Origin: Pempheris klunzingeri
Taxonomy: Eukaryota; Chordata; Actinopteri; Acropomatiformes; Pempheridae
DNA: 64,000 nucleotides
Reading direction: 5' to 3'
Assembly: GCF_042242105.1 (NCBI RefSeq)
Contig: NC_092020.1
Coordinates: 22,195,288 to 22,259,287, forward strand
Part shown: positions 1 to 15,442 of the stretch, one piece after another
Layout: each line of letters opens with the position of its first letter
Numbering within the stretch: the stretch's first letter is position 1
Made by a program: the position numbers and the translations under genes
Notes under the pieces: generated by a model
What the model was told of the DNA's origin: nothing
Databases searched by the model: none
What the model saw: the letters and a program-made list of their open reading frames with translations, nothing else

Positions 1-168
1 ATATTCGTGCCAGTGTCCCTGAAAATCATGGGGAATTAATGGCTTACATTTTTAAGGAATACATAGTACTGGTTGTATTTTTTCCTCGTCTTGTCTTGGA
101 ATTAAATGTTCAAGTCTATTGTCATTTTTTGTATGATGGTCAAAGTTTTCTGTCTTTCCTGAATTCAG

Positions 169-3513
<3,345 letters not shown>

Positions 3514-3891
3514 TGTCACATAGGTCAAAGGGTACTTATCTGCTTGTCTTTTAGGGTCTGTATTTGTGCTATTTTTGTAATGTAAATACAAAGGTTTTCT
3601 TTTCTGATAGTTATAAGCCGTGTCAATTTCATGTTGTCATACAGCCATTTAGGGACTATTTGTCCTAACTATAATGTAAAATATCTAAATATTTATAGTG
3701 TATTTTGATAGCATCTTAAAACAAGGGCGCTGATTAATAAACCACTATAAGGTTGCCAGGATAGTGCAGGTTCCTCCTTTTATTAGTGGTTTTATTTTGA
3801 AATTCCAGTGACCAAATGTAAGCTGGTTGAAAGCACACAGAATGTATGTTTTTGTATCATTATGAAATAGGAATGTGAGTTCCCTGTGTTG

Positions 3892-3897
3892 AATAAA
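3892..3897 (+). promoter_or_regulatory. bbs7 polyadenylation signal (candidate)
   Basis: Canonical AATAAA 379 bases after the bbs7 stop codon, the first such hexamer downstream. It implies a 3' UTR of roughly 400 bases. Confidence 0.55.
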
Positions 3898-4299
3898 AAC
3901 TAGAGCTTATTTATAACCATTGTAAAATTCATCATTCAAGGGGTGAGATGGAAAGAGTAATGAAAGGATACTTCTAAGAATATGAGATTCTACAGGACCA
4001 AAAAGGGTTTTATATGAAACCAAGAGACATATGTGCCAATTGTTGAACACTTTTTCCACACATGCTAAATCCCCAATTATTACATCTCTAATTACTTCAT
4101 CGGTTGATAATTGATAAGACAATAAATCAATTACCCTACATGTTTTCTTCCTAATAATTCGGTCTCTTGACATTTATTTGAATTTATGCATCAAATATTA
4201 GGAGGTATCCTAATATTCTGCAATAAAATGTGGTGCAAAGTAACAAAGTTTTACTCATTTACTGAGGTTAATCAAATTCTAATTACAATTTTGAGGTAC

Positions 4300-4959
4300 C
4301 TGAGTATTTCCATTTCATATTTCATGGAAAGTTTTACTTCTACTTCATGATATTTTGGAGAAAAAAACATTTTACTGTATTATATTTATTTGACAGCTGT
4401 AGTTTCCGTTTATGAAATATGATGAAGATTAAACCATCCAACACTATATAAACTGTTTAACCTGAACAAACCACAACATATAATAGCTGCCTAAAGGTTA
4501 TGTCATTAGTGTGAATAATCAAATAGTAAAATATATAATAATACAGCACAGGCAAGGGCCAGTATGCTGTTTAATGAGAGTTGTTTTGCACCTTTAAGAA
4601 ACATTTTGTTGTGGTACTTTTACTGAAATATAAGAAGTAAAGGATCTGAAATCTGATCTGAAAAGATAAAAACTTGAGTTAAATAACCACCAAATAATCA
4701 AAATGATGTGAAGTGAGCATGTCGTATTGCCAACAATATTTCTATGTTAAATACTCTGCAGAATGAGCAAATTTGCATGATTCCAGCCTCACAAATGTGA
4801 ATATTTGTTGCTTTTCTTCTTGATGATTTTTGGCCTTTATACTATTAAATGGATAAATCAAACAAACAACAGAATAGTTGCAGATCAAAACTAATTCCAC
4901 AAAAAGTAACTACAACAGTAAAATTCTTCTTTTACATTAATAAAAACGTAATAATCCAA

Positions 4960-5018
<59 letters not shown>

Positions 5019-5180
5019 TATAACAGTCACAGGGGACATTTTTCTGCCTTAAGCACTTTTACTTGTAAAACTTTGAGTACATTTTCAATGTGGGACTTTT
5101 ATATGTAACGGAGTATTTTTAGAGTGTGGTATTAGTACATTTACTGAAGTAAAGGATCTGAAAGCCACCTCCACCACAGC
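4300..5180 (+). repeat. Dispersed teleost repeat, family A, long copy
   Basis: AT-rich sequence with stacked phrases such as acttctacttc, atttgacagctgtagtt, gggacttttatatgtaacgg, gagtatttttagagtgtgg and ending agtaaaggatctgaaagccacctccaccac. The same phrases recur near 14690, 21055, 37806 and, reversed, 41596, so this is an interspersed element, not a gene. An AT microsatellite sits inside. A fragment near 4780-4850 (agcctcacaaatgtgaatatttg) belongs to a second repeat family also seen near 61980. I recognise the family from teleost genomes but cannot give its class. Most of the bbs7-ccna2 gap (3514-5280) is this repeat; I see nothing else there except the bbs7 poly(A) signal. Confidence 0.7.
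4962..5015. repeat. AT microsatellite
   Basis: About 27 AT units inside the family A repeat; potentially cruciform-forming and polymorphic. Confidence 0.9.
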
Positions 5181-5287
5181 GGTTAGCCCTATATAACGCT
5201 TTTGGGTGTATATGAATGATTTGTCGAACCGGTTTTGAATTTGTAATTAGGGGAATATTGTACCCTCTCCGCTTCCGTAGATTTCAT

Positions 5288-5345
5288 ACGTCACTGCCTA
5301 GGCGGCTTGTGATTGGTCCGTTTCAATCCTCGCGGGCTACTTGAA
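5288..5345 (+). promoter_or_regulatory. ccna2: ccna2 core promoter: CRE-like, CCAAT, CDE and CHR
   Basis: In order: TACGTCA at 5288-5294 (CRE-like), GATTGG at 5311-5316 (inverted CCAAT box, NF-Y type), TCGCGGG at 5330-5336 (cell-cycle dependent element, CDE), a four-base spacer, then TTGAA at 5341-5345 (cell-cycle genes homology region, CHR). Human CCNA2 is known to carry the same elements in the same order, with a four-base CDE-CHR gap. They are bound by CREB/ATF, NF-Y and the DREAM/MuvB complex, which represses the gene in G0/G1. Transcription should begin shortly after the CHR. A donor-like gtaaat at 5383 suggests the leader may contain an intron before the ATG at 5759; that is inference. 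Confidence 0.85.
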
Positions 5346-5758
5346 CTGAGAGAAAGCAACATCCTTAGCTACATGTTTCTGGGTAAATGGACCGAGGCTA
5401 GCTTCCCTTGTCTGCAGGTTGGTCCTACTTTGGGAACTCACGATTATGGCGACTTAAAAAACACGTTGTACTTATTGTTGCTATTGTTCCGCCAACTCTT
5501 CGTTTACTTGTGTTTCTCTGCTTTGCTTTTAGCGCCGCAGTTTAAAGTGTCGTTGCCATCTCAACAGTGTAGTTTTGATTCTTTAACCTTCCTCAAGCTA
5601 GTGGCTAAAGCTAGCCTCGGTTAAGTCCATCCTACGCAATCTTTTGAAATTCATTTTTGATATTTTTATTTTGCATACAAGCGCACCCAGCAGCTGTAGC
5701 ATCGTCCGCTAAGCGCAGGCAAGTTGGGCATTTTGTGTGTTTGAGAGGACAGGGGAAC

Positions 5759-8443
5759 ATGTCAGGAGCTAACAGAGCACAGGGGAGCGCGGCCAGTGAG
5801 CATCACAACCAAGAAAACATGCTGTCAAGACTAAGAGGCTCGCTAAAACCCAGAGCTGCTTCAAACGAGAACCAAGAGAACCATCCACCGAAGCAGGCAG
5901 CCAGCAGAACCGTCCTGGGATCCCTGCAGAACAACCAGCGGAGCAAAACCCAGAACCAGCGCGGCACAAAACAGGTTCGTCTGCGTGATGAGGCTAGGTG
6001 GCTTCAGCTAGTGTTTGCTAATTATGACTGTTTAAAATGAGCAGCCATTGTAGTTTTTGGAGGCAATTTATTTCAGTTAATGTTACGCGCATGTTGTAGC
6101 ATTGCTGCCAATTCTAACCTGCTTTATTGTTTTATTGCAAACCTACAGTTTATTTAAACACAGCTGTAGCTGCGTCTTTCACCCAGGTTGTCCGCCATTT
6201 TAATATCACAATTAGTATTACGCTGGATGCTCACAATTATATTCAAAGAATTGAATTAAAAGCGCAGACTTGTCTTAAGATTCGGCTTTTATGAGTTTAG
6301 GGTGTTTAAAATAAGTGCTGTCTTGCATCCATTGAGATGTAATTTCACTAGAAACTGAGTGGAGCAGATTAAGTTTGAAATGTACCTAGAAAGTGTAATG
6401 TATGCAGAGTGCCATAAGCAAGCTTAATACAGAATAATTCCCTCTTGGTTACCACACAAGTAGACTATAATCTACCCGTGCTTATTGTTGCTGCTTTGTT
6501 TCATCCTGTGAACCTCCAAGTGTGTGCTGATGCATTTACTGTTTAACTCTTTGACGCTGAAGTTCTGAACTGTCGTGTCTGCAGGAGTCATCACAACCCT
6601 TGTCCTGTAAAGAAGATTTTGGCAAAAGCTGCTATGAGAAGCCGTCAGCCAAGCAGCCCGCTTTCCAGATCCATATGGATGAGCCTGATGGCGCCTGCAC
6701 CAAAAAGCCACAGCAGGTGGTTGAAGCTGTCAAAGCCAAGACGGTCCCTGAAGAGTCTCCCCTCACGATCAATGCTGTGGCACGACTCCGACAGCCTCTG
6801 GCACCCATTGATGTTCCATCAGCGATGGATGTCAGCTTTGGTGGGATATGAATACTTGAGTTTCTGATTATTCCGTTTAGCCTCTGTCAGCTGGCAAAGA
6901 GACTTTGTCTGCTTCTCTTTACAGAAACTGTAGTAAATGGCCAGAATTGAGTTGCTTTCCCTGTCAAATTTCATCTCCGACTAAACTTGAATCTCTTTTG
7001 CTCAGACTCTCCCATGGACATGTCTGTGGTTGAGGGGGAAGAGAAACCGGTCAATGTAAATGAGGTCCCAGAATATGCTGCTGAAATCCACACGTACCTG
7101 AGGGAGATGGAGGTGAGAAACTGGGTGTAATGCTACCTTTTATCCTATACACTACACCTCCTTGTCAGATTTTCAGCTGTTAAAGACTAAGAAACCTACA
7201 AGTGGATTCTTCTGTAACCCACTGGTGTTGCTCCCCAGGTGAAAACCAGGCCTAAAGCGGGCTACATGAAGAAGCAGCCTGACATCACAAACAGCATGAG
7301 GGCCATCCTGGTGGACTGGCTGGTCGAGGTCGGCGAAGAGTACAAGCTCCAGAACGAGACGCTTTATCTGGCTGTAAACTACATTGATCGTTTTCTGTCC
7401 TCCATGTCTGTCCTGAGAGGGAAGCTTCAGCTGGTTGGGACTGCTGCCATGCTGCTGGCTTCGTATGTAGCCATTAATTCTAATCTAATTAAAATGTACA
7501 AGGCTGGCTTGCTTTCTGTGTAAACTGACGATTTAAATGTTTAAATACAGGAAGTTCGAAGAGATCTACCCCCCTGAGGTAGCAGAGTTTGTTTACATCA
7601 CAGATGACACCTACACCAAGAAGCAAGTGTTGAGGATGGAGCATCTGGTGCTTAAAGTGCTCTCCTTTGATCTGGCAGCTCCAACCATCTGCCAGTTTCT
7701 CACCCAGTACTTCCTTAATCAGTCGGTTAACAAACAGGTGGAAAGCCTGGCAATGGTAAGTCTGCAATTTTTTTTCATATGTTCTGGCATCTAAACATGG
7801 CAAAGCTTGATCCTGTTAACACAAACTCTGGTCAGTATGATTTATGCAGATTAAGTGCATAAAGCTTTTTTTTTTTTCTCCTCAGTACCTTGGGGAGCTC
7901 AGCTTGGTTGACTCAGATCCCTTCTTGAAATACCTGCCATCACAGACGGCTGCTGCAGCCTATGTCCTGGCAAACACCACAGTGACTGGTGGCTCATGGG
8001 TACGTTTTTATTTTTAATGGGTACTCAAGTCAAACTTGATCAGCGCATGTAATGCAAAATGTTTCCCCAAGTGTGAAAACTGAGCTTTGTGTGCCAACAA
8101 CAAAGATGACACCAGTTGTGTTCTCCTCAGCCCAAATCCTTGACGGAGATGACTGGCTACTCGCTGGAAGATCTGATGCCATGCATTGAGGATCTGCACC
8201 AAATTTACCTCAATGCTCCTCAGCATGCCCAGCAGTCTGTTCGGGAGAAGTACAAGGGCCCCAAGTATGTTGGCTGCTGATAAACTTGGTCTGAAACAAA
8301 GATTTTCAGAACTTGCAGTTTACTTCATTAGTGGCCTCACTTGACTTAATACAGTCCGGCATAAGTGTTCTAAACGCTGTTTCTCTTCCAGGTACCATGA
8401 AGTTTCCGTCATTGATGCACCACCTCAACTGCAGCTGAACTGA
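5759..8443 (+). CDS. ccna2: Cyclin A2, 8 coding exons, complete
   Basis: Exons: 5759-5974, 6585-6840, 7006-7112, 7239-7462, 7551-7755, 7886-7999, 8131-8264, 8392-8443; together 435 codons plus TGA (human 432). Cyclin A2 activates CDK2 and CDK1 in S and G2 phases. The N-terminus holds a destruction box RTVLGSLQN at residues 50-58 for APC/C degradation. The cyclin box starts near residue 194: [20 protein letters not shown] contains the MRAIL substrate-docking patch (213-217), followed by [40 protein letters not shown] and [20 protein letters not shown]. The C-terminal fold has FLTQYFLNQ and [14 protein letters not shown]. The start is the ATG with A at -3 (gggaacATGtc). An in-frame upstream ATG at 5657 gives a non-cyclin-like extension and lies in leader DNA. 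Synteny next to bbs7 supports A2 rather than A1. Confidence 0.97.
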
Positions 8444-8482
8444 CTTCCCCCTGGCGATGTAGAGTTGTACCCCTGTCTTGGA

Positions 8483-8508
8483 TTTTTTTTTTTTTTTTTT
8501 TTTTTTTT
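8483..8508. repeat. Poly-T tract in ccna2 3' UTR
   Basis: 26 consecutive T about 40 bases after the ccna2 stop codon. It would be a U-rich element in the mRNA and is prone to length error in sequencing. Confidence 0.85.
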
Positions 8509-8956
8509 AAATGTGTGCTACAATTTCAAGTAACAGCCTGCTCTTCTTGGAGTAGAGCTAGATGTTTAGAGTTTTAATAGTATTTTTATACATTCATATG
8601 GATGCAACAGTTTAATCAAGCAGTTTTAATGGTTGACATTTTGATCAGACAGAATGTAGAGGTCTTATCACAACTTTAAAGCATCTGCTTTGATCAGTAT
8701 CAAACTTCAACAGACCTGTGAATGTACTCAAACCCAGAAAACCTTCACTCCGGTTTTCCACTTAAGGGTTGAGTTGATTTAAGCAGTTATTGTTGTGGGT
8801 TCACCTTGTCAGGTGTAACCTTTACTACCTGGCCTCATGGGATACAGATTAAAGTGCATTATGTCTGTCATGGAGTCGGCTGTCTCATTACATTGGTGTC
8901 TTGGAAGTTAACAGCTTTTTAAGGCATCTTCTGCACTGTAAAATATGGCTCTTGTA

Positions 8957-8962
8957 AATAAA
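8957..8962 (+). promoter_or_regulatory. ccna2 polyadenylation signal
   Basis: AATAAA in the context cttgtAATAAAattc, 514 bases after the stop codon. No closer canonical hexamer was seen. Confidence 0.65.
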
Positions 8963-10190
8963 ATTCATTTAAAGTAAAACTTCATTTCTACATGTTTATG
9001 GTTGCCTTAAACTCAAGGGGGCAGTAGAGGACCAGTTTTGGGCCTTACAGGTTTCCTCACACAGCAGGCTTCAATGTATGCAGCCTGATTTGCATTGGGG
9101 GGGGCAGTAAGCCAATGCCTGTGATTATTAAACTGCTTCACCTTCTGTGCAAGTGACCACTTGGCATGAGGCTTCAAATGCAGAGTTGACTTAAGGCTAA
9201 ACTCTTAAAGGCAAATGGGACAATGAAATATTCTTGTATCAAACAGTGGCCTCTAGTAGGGTTAAAATGACTCAGTCATCACTTGGTAAAATGCATGGCT
9301 TTCAATTCAATTTCATGTGCCGTTCCATGTGAATTAAAGTCCAACTCCCAGTATGCCATCCTTTATTCATGAAACCTGAGCATGACCCCCCCCCAATACT
9401 GTTTCATTAATACAAATGAAGTTGCAAGGAAAAAATGGGGCTGTATATAGTTAAAGGAGATTGAGGTATCAAAGCCCATTTCCACCACATGATGTGGGGG
9501 GGTCCTGTGAGGCATGAACTCAAAATTTATTTTCTCTAAATAATGAGGTATCTCAATGACAAACTGTCTATAAATAAAGTTGAATGAAGATAATATGGGT
9601 TATTAAATCCAGTGGTATACAGAGTTCCATATGAATATATGGTGAACAAAAGTTGCTCATTTTTATCTGCGCATTATCAATAAGTAAATGGGATTGATGT
9701 TTTGTACTTCTCATTCATCTCATTCCTCATTTGTTTTTTTTCTCTGAATGTGAAGTAGAGGCAGCCACTGGTGTTGAGGGCACCTCTTGCTCTCCCACTC
9801 TTGCTCTCCCACACTCTCTCTCTCTCATGATAAATTGGGAGGCTGGCTTTGTGCAACGAGTCTGACAGGAGAGGGGGAAGCACAGCAGAGCCTGGCTGCA
9901 GAAAGATTTCCACCATTTCATCTCAGGAGAATGGGCAGCACAAAGACCACGGGAGCACACTCAACAGGTTTGCTTTAACACTGACGGCACACACTTGCAA
10001 CTAACTGGAGGATTAAACCATGGGAGCAGATGGGACTTCTATAACGTAACCAAACCAGTTGGATACCTGTTTGAACATTGGCTCCTACAGCTACAGCACA
10101 GTCACATCTGTCTGCCCCCTAAGAAGATCCAAGTGAGGGAAGAGAGGATTTTTTGGAAGAGGTGGGCAGGGTGGGTTGCTGCCAAACCCC
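8963..10190. other. ccna2-smim43 intergenic interval / smim43 leader
   Basis: No coding exon is visible. The 9750-9975 part is pyrimidine-rich (cactctctctctctc) and ends in a donor-like caacag/gtttgc at about 9968, so it may hold a leader exon for the gene at 10191; this is inference. In human the corresponding interval holds EXOSC9 on the opposite strand; nothing resembling its exons is present here. Confidence 0.4.
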
Positions 10191-10424
10191 ATGCCTGCCC
10201 CCAGAAAATTTCTGGTGGCATCCACCTCGCTGCCCCTGGCACTGGGCTGGGGCTGGAACCTGAGCTTGTACGTGGGGTTGCTCCTGGGACTCCTGACGCT
10301 CATGATGCTTCTTCTCTGGATGCTCCTCAAGCAGCTGGGCAACTCGGTGGGGAAATCCATGCTGCAGCCTGTCCGCTCTTTCAGACAGCCTCACTTTGAA
10401 CAGAGGTTTCAGCACGTGTTGTGA
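10191..10424 (+). CDS. smim43: Small integral membrane protein 43 (TMEM155/NEMEP-like microprotein)
   Basis: Single-exon frame of 77 codons (ATG 10191, TGA 10422). The protein has a basic N-terminus, then WGWNLSLYVGL leading into a strongly hydrophobic helix at about residues 23-47, then KQLGNSVGKSMLQPVR and a polar tail. The pattern W-x-x-N-L-x-L-Y followed by an all-aliphatic helix and KQL-x-NSV...LQP-x-R matches what I remember of mammalian SMIM43, which is slightly over 60 residues. The position between ccna2 and anxa5 and the orientation match human TMEM155/SMIM43 at 4q27. In mouse stem cells the homologue (NEMEP) is a Nodal-induced micropeptide reported to act on glucose uptake through glucose transporters. 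The fish frame carries about 18 extra N-terminal residues, and there is no other ATG before the helix. An overlapping reverse frame is a shadow. Function in fish is inferred only. Confidence 0.8.
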   Translation: MPAPRKFLVASTSLPLALGWGWNLSLYVGLLLGLLTLMMLLLWMLLKQLGNSVGKSMLQPVRSFRQPHFEQRFQHVL

Positions 10425-11454
10425 ACAATGGGACACAGCCAAAAACACTGCCAGGACCGAGGCTTGGTGAAGTGCTTGAATGTGCCTTTGCAGATTCATG
10501 TAAGAAAATGACTTTAAAAATGGTTCGTTATAGGCTCAAGTGCTATTATTCCCTCACAATGTAAAAAAAACCTGTTCATGTTCTCTCTGCTAGAAACATC
10601 TGTCTGTTCTTTGAACATCTTAATATGTTTCTACATTAGCTTTCACAGACATGCATGAAAAAGGGAGTCTTATCTACATTGTTCTAATTAAAAACACTGT
10701 TGTTCCTGCACAACAGCTATTTCTTTTAATCTCTCAGGTGAATTTGCACGGCCAAGCTCAAACATTTAAACTGCAGAGTAAAAGCACAAGCCAAGATTAA
10801 ATCTGCATCTTGATTCACGCTGATTAAAGCGGTGCATTCAGGAAGGCAATTTGCACTCCTCTCATCTCATTGGTGAATTGGCAGGAGGGATACTGAGAAC
10901 ATGCCGCCGATGGAAATATATGAAAGGAGCTGTGTGCCACATGATTTCATAACTCCTGTGTCCGTGTCAGGGGGCGAAATAAATGAGACCCTTGAGGCAA
11001 AAGGCTAATAGCCACTGCAGGAGCCCACAGGCTTAATGTTGTTTGGGTTACTATACACACACAGGGGGATTTGACACTTTACCCTCGGTATAACTTGGGA
11101 ACTCTAAATCTTTATGTGTTTTATTTTTATTTTTCTTTGATCAGTGGTCAGAGATGGCCGGGCTGTCTTTCATTGCATTTCCTGTCAGGAATCAATAGCC
11201 ATTTGCCCCAAGGTGAGCATTTTAATTACACACTGACAGTTGACTTACTTATTTAGCTGCACAATAACATGAACAGCCATGGTTTAGACTGAGTGCTTCT
11301 GTGTGTGATGCCTCAACATAATTAACATTTCTCTACAGGGGAAGATTGTGGTAACTTTACTTTATTAGTTGCATAAGATACTTTTTTCCTCGTTTTAACT
11401 TAATTGATTCACTTGGTTGCATCTGTTTCTTGGTATTTTTGTTGCTTTTGTTAA

Positions 11455-11660
11455 AAGAATAGTTCAACATTTTAGGAAATATTGTTGATTGTTGTTGAGT
11501 TCGATGAGATGAGTGATATCTTTTTCATGTCTGTATGGTACATGTGACGTTGGAGGCAGCAGAAGTTTAGCTTAGCTTAGCATAAAGACTGGAAACAGGG
11601 GGAAATTGCTAGCGTGGCCCAGTCCAAGGAGAACAAAGTCCAACTACCTGAAAGCACGTC
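11455..11660 (+). repeat. Dispersed teleost repeat, family B
   Basis: Starts with aatagttcaacattttaggaa and contains agcttagcttagcataaaga followed by ctggaaacaggggg. Related copies lie at 26800-26935 (reverse), 30517-30680, 50880-51050 and 51215-51425 (reverse). Probably a non-autonomous transposon; class not determined. Confidence 0.7.
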
Positions 11661-12394
11661 TCTGTCTCTGCATTATTTCAAACCAGGAAATCTTTTGAGA
11701 TTTCTCATTAAAAGGTCTGAGCGCAGGTTATCTCAAACAAAAAGCATTTCTCTCGTCTGTTCCCTTGAGCAAGACACCTGTAGATTAATGAGGTCTGACA
11801 TTATGGATCCCATTGCTACATGTGCTTCACCTCTGTTGTTCGGATGAGATCTGTCCTCCGGCGTTGCGCAGCCATCTGTGGCCTTTCAAACCTCTTCTAA
11901 TAAAGACATTTGAGCCATTAAGTCTCTGAATACAGCTCGCATGTGAGGTCCTGAAGAAAAATCCGAATGAACTCAAACATGAAAAGAGCCGTGGCAGCTT
12001 CTGAGCCAGTGTCCTCTGTGTTGTAGATCCCTGCTGGATTTATCCTGCAGACAGTAGAGAGGTAGATTCTGGTCAAGACGAGATATGATGAGAGATGAGG
12101 ATAAAGAACAGTGCTCATAAAAACTACAAAGATATGGAGTCTGTTTTATATTCTGTGTCCATGAGAGTCAGAATATATGAAAACACCTGGCTTGAAATAA
12201 AATATAAATCAAGGTAAACTATGCCTCTGAGCAAGAGTGGAACATTTTATGGTGTAGATGTGATTCTTGTGGTGGCTTCTTTGAAGGAAAAATAGTGTGT
12301 CAAAAGATTAACTGTGAAGCAGCTAAACGTTCCTTCTAAGATGGAAATAATGTTTCTATTGTTTTCAGATGATGTCCACTGCTGCTTTTGGTCG

Positions 12395-12540
12395 ATTTAA
12401 CTTTATGGTCATTGCAGTATTGAGACAATGAAATGCAGTTTAGCATCTAACCAGATGTGCAAAAAGCAGTGAGGTGCAAAGCACAAAGTATAAAAAAGCA
12501 GGCAAAGTATACAGGCAATATAAATAACAAAGGGTTTGTT
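12395..12540 (+). repeat. Dispersed repeat fragment (retroposon-tail-like)
   Basis: Contains ggtcattgcagtattgagac, aatgaaatgcagttt, gtgcaaaaagcag and a terminal caatataaataac. This is a pattern I recognise from degenerate LINE-like tails in fish genomes. No coding remnant. Confidence 0.4.
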
Positions 12541-14689
12541 AGTAATATATTCATAGACAACTTAGTTTAGAACTTGACGTTTTTTCTGACACGTTGGCCT
12601 TTTAATGTGCTGAAAGGCAGAATTTTTCCAGTCTTTATGCTAAAGACTGATCTTCTTATCTAACCCTCAAGAACAAGAGAACAATTTTTTCCCCAAAAAT
12701 TTTAATTGTTAGTGAGTTAATCCAGCTTTCAAACATAAATGTGTGTATTTGTTTGATAATGGAACCTCTTCTAAAGTAGCTAACAGGCAATTAGGCTAGC
12801 TAACTTTCCTAACTACAAATGTAGTCCCTATTGGTGCTGCTGATATTGCTACATAATTTCTCTGTGACTTGGAAAATAGAAAATGTGGCCTTAAAGCACA
12901 GTGGACAGAATGAAACCACTGAGACTAACATAATTGTGTTTTTTAAATCTCAGAGCCACTAGAAAAAGTACATTATTCTCAAATTCCCCAAATATCGTGC
13001 TGTGTTTTTGTGGCCGTGCTCCATGAGGCCAGGTAATATTCGCTGAAATGGAGCCATCTGCGTTTGACAACACCTGCCTTCAGCGCAGAAGGAGATAGCA
13101 AACAGAGATGACCAGTGGTGGCGGGGAAGGCCTATTGATTGATGATAGAGCTTATTTTCTGTCAGTCAGCGCCTGACAAATTGAGCTGTCCACAGCTCTG
13201 TATACCCGACTGTCCCACGGTGCTGCGCTCATGAATGAAAATCTCACAGTGACAGAACGGCACAACGGCAACTCAGAGATGATGGCAGGAAGTGACAGCA
13301 ACGGTCAACAGTTTGCAGTCTCACTTCTTTAACCTGGAGGCACTTTTCATGTCAAAACAAATATAATTTTTAGGTTTAAAATTCTTCTTAAACAGTCTAA
13401 CCTCAAGGTCCACTCAGTAGCTTTCCTAGAGCTTTGGATCATATCACATGATCCCCTCCACAGATCAATTTGTCCATTTTGATGGAATTCCAGGGGTTTT
13501 ATTGTAATGATTTTCACTATATCTACAGTATAATAACCGTCTCCCTATCTAATGTGTAACATAAACTCAATATATGCTTCACAGTGATGTTTACCCTGAG
13601 TTAAATGTGGATTTTTCAGCAAACATGCCATTTCTTACAAAATACCATTCCGGTATATGACCTTCAAAATAAAATAAAATAAATTCAACATGATACAGCA
13701 TAACAAGACAAAGCAATTTGAGATATATGCCTTTTTTTTGTCTAGTCAAGTCAAAGTTTTTTGCAGCACAATATGACTAATAAGGTTCGTCTCAAAGGGC
13801 TGTACATAAAACAATGAGTAACATTAGCAAAATGTATTCAAAATGTGCAAAAATGCATAGAAATGAATAAAATACATAAATTAAAATAAAGACAGTGCAA
13901 CAATGAAAATACAACAATACAAAATACAAACATTGCTGTTTTAAAAAATAGCATCCTTAGGTATTATTTATTAAGAGTCAAAAAGTAATTCAATCTGTTT
14001 AGCAGGTCTGTGTGGCTTTGTTTCTAGCAGCTTAAAGAGTGATTCAACACTAAAACCCTCTAAATTAGATGTAGAGTCACTTTGTTACACTATCCATTGA
14101 TCCTGGTCCCATTTCATAGTGTTTATTGCTCTTCCCAAAGTAAAATCCATTAATTCTGTCCACTGCCACCCCCCCCAACATGTAAATGAAATTAAATTTG
14201 AAATTGAAATAAGATTTAATTGAATATGTTTTCTGTCATTGGTAGACTTTTTTATTTGTGATTAAAGGAAACTGGCTCCACGCCAACCCGGGAGGCAGTG
14301 AGATGAAATGGCGAGCATCCGTAACTGGATCACCTGAGCGATGGTGTTCACACTCTCATCTTCTCACAAGTGCACACTTTAATTAAGGTTCGAAGGGAAG
14401 AGGACAGCAATGATGATACGTGAGCTGCACCTCGGCACTTCGCTCTGCTGATCCCTTCGGTCCTATCAGACATTAAGCGTCTCCTGGCTGTCTCCTGTTC
14501 GCCATAACAACCATGTACCTCTGATTAACCACGACTGAAAACATGTCCTCAGAAATGTAGAACATCACAGACAGAGTGAAGGATACAAAGGACAAAAGAT
14601 TGATTCATGACACTGAAGTAATGACGGGTTAATGTTCCTACTGACATATGACATCTGTGGTTGAAATTAAATAAGTATATTTACATTCA

Positions 14690-15030
14690 AATTGAAGACA
14701 CTTTGACATCCTGCTCTACATTTCTACTCCATTGCAATTCAGAGGGGGATATTGTGCTTTTACTCCACTACTTTTTGTTACAATTGGAGTTACTTTAACA
14801 AATCAGGACTTTGCATATAATGAACATATAATATATAATGCATTCTCATTGATTATTAAACTACCAAAAACTATATAAAATACATAAAATTAGCCACCTC
14901 GACCAGCTACATGAGTAAAGGACAATGTACCCATTAGTGCATCAGTAATAATCTAGTGATATAATAGTAGTATATCAGTGAGGTAATTCTCTTACATATT
15001 TCTACTTGTACTGGAGCATGTTATATTGAG
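14690..15030 (+). repeat. Dispersed teleost repeat, family A, partial copy
   Basis: Shares phrases with the copy at 4300-5180: tctactccattgcaattcag, tttactccactac, and a run ending in gccacctcgaccagctac. Truncated relative to the 37806 copy. Confidence 0.6.
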
Positions 15031-15442
15031 GTATGGCTAAATGGTGGAGCACCATGCAGAATAGCCTATGTGCCGGATACCACGCACCAGCCACGCCCGT
15101 TAACGGTAGCTCTCCTCTTAATGATCCAGGCACTTGGTGTATTAGCTAGGATAGGATTTAATGACCTTGTTAGGTCCCAACCTTTACTGAGACTAGGGAT
15201 ACCTATTATGAGTCTACTGAAGTTAGAACAATATAACCTTTACTTTATATCCTGAGAAGATTTAAAAAGCTCAATGTCCACAATTTCTCTTTAAATGCAG
15301 GTATTTTAACTTTATTGCAAAATATAGCAGGGAAAGGCGTACAGCTTTAAATTAATTAACAAACATATATTGATTTCTAATTGATTCAGTACTAAAATCA
15401 TTAATCTAAAGGTTAATTTAACTGATCTTGACTGATGCCTCC

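Noticed and set aside
10119-10499. 126-residue minus-strand frame over smim43
   Set aside because: Low-similarity basic/glutamine-rich translation, with no start or splice context; the + frame has a membrane helix and syntenic support.
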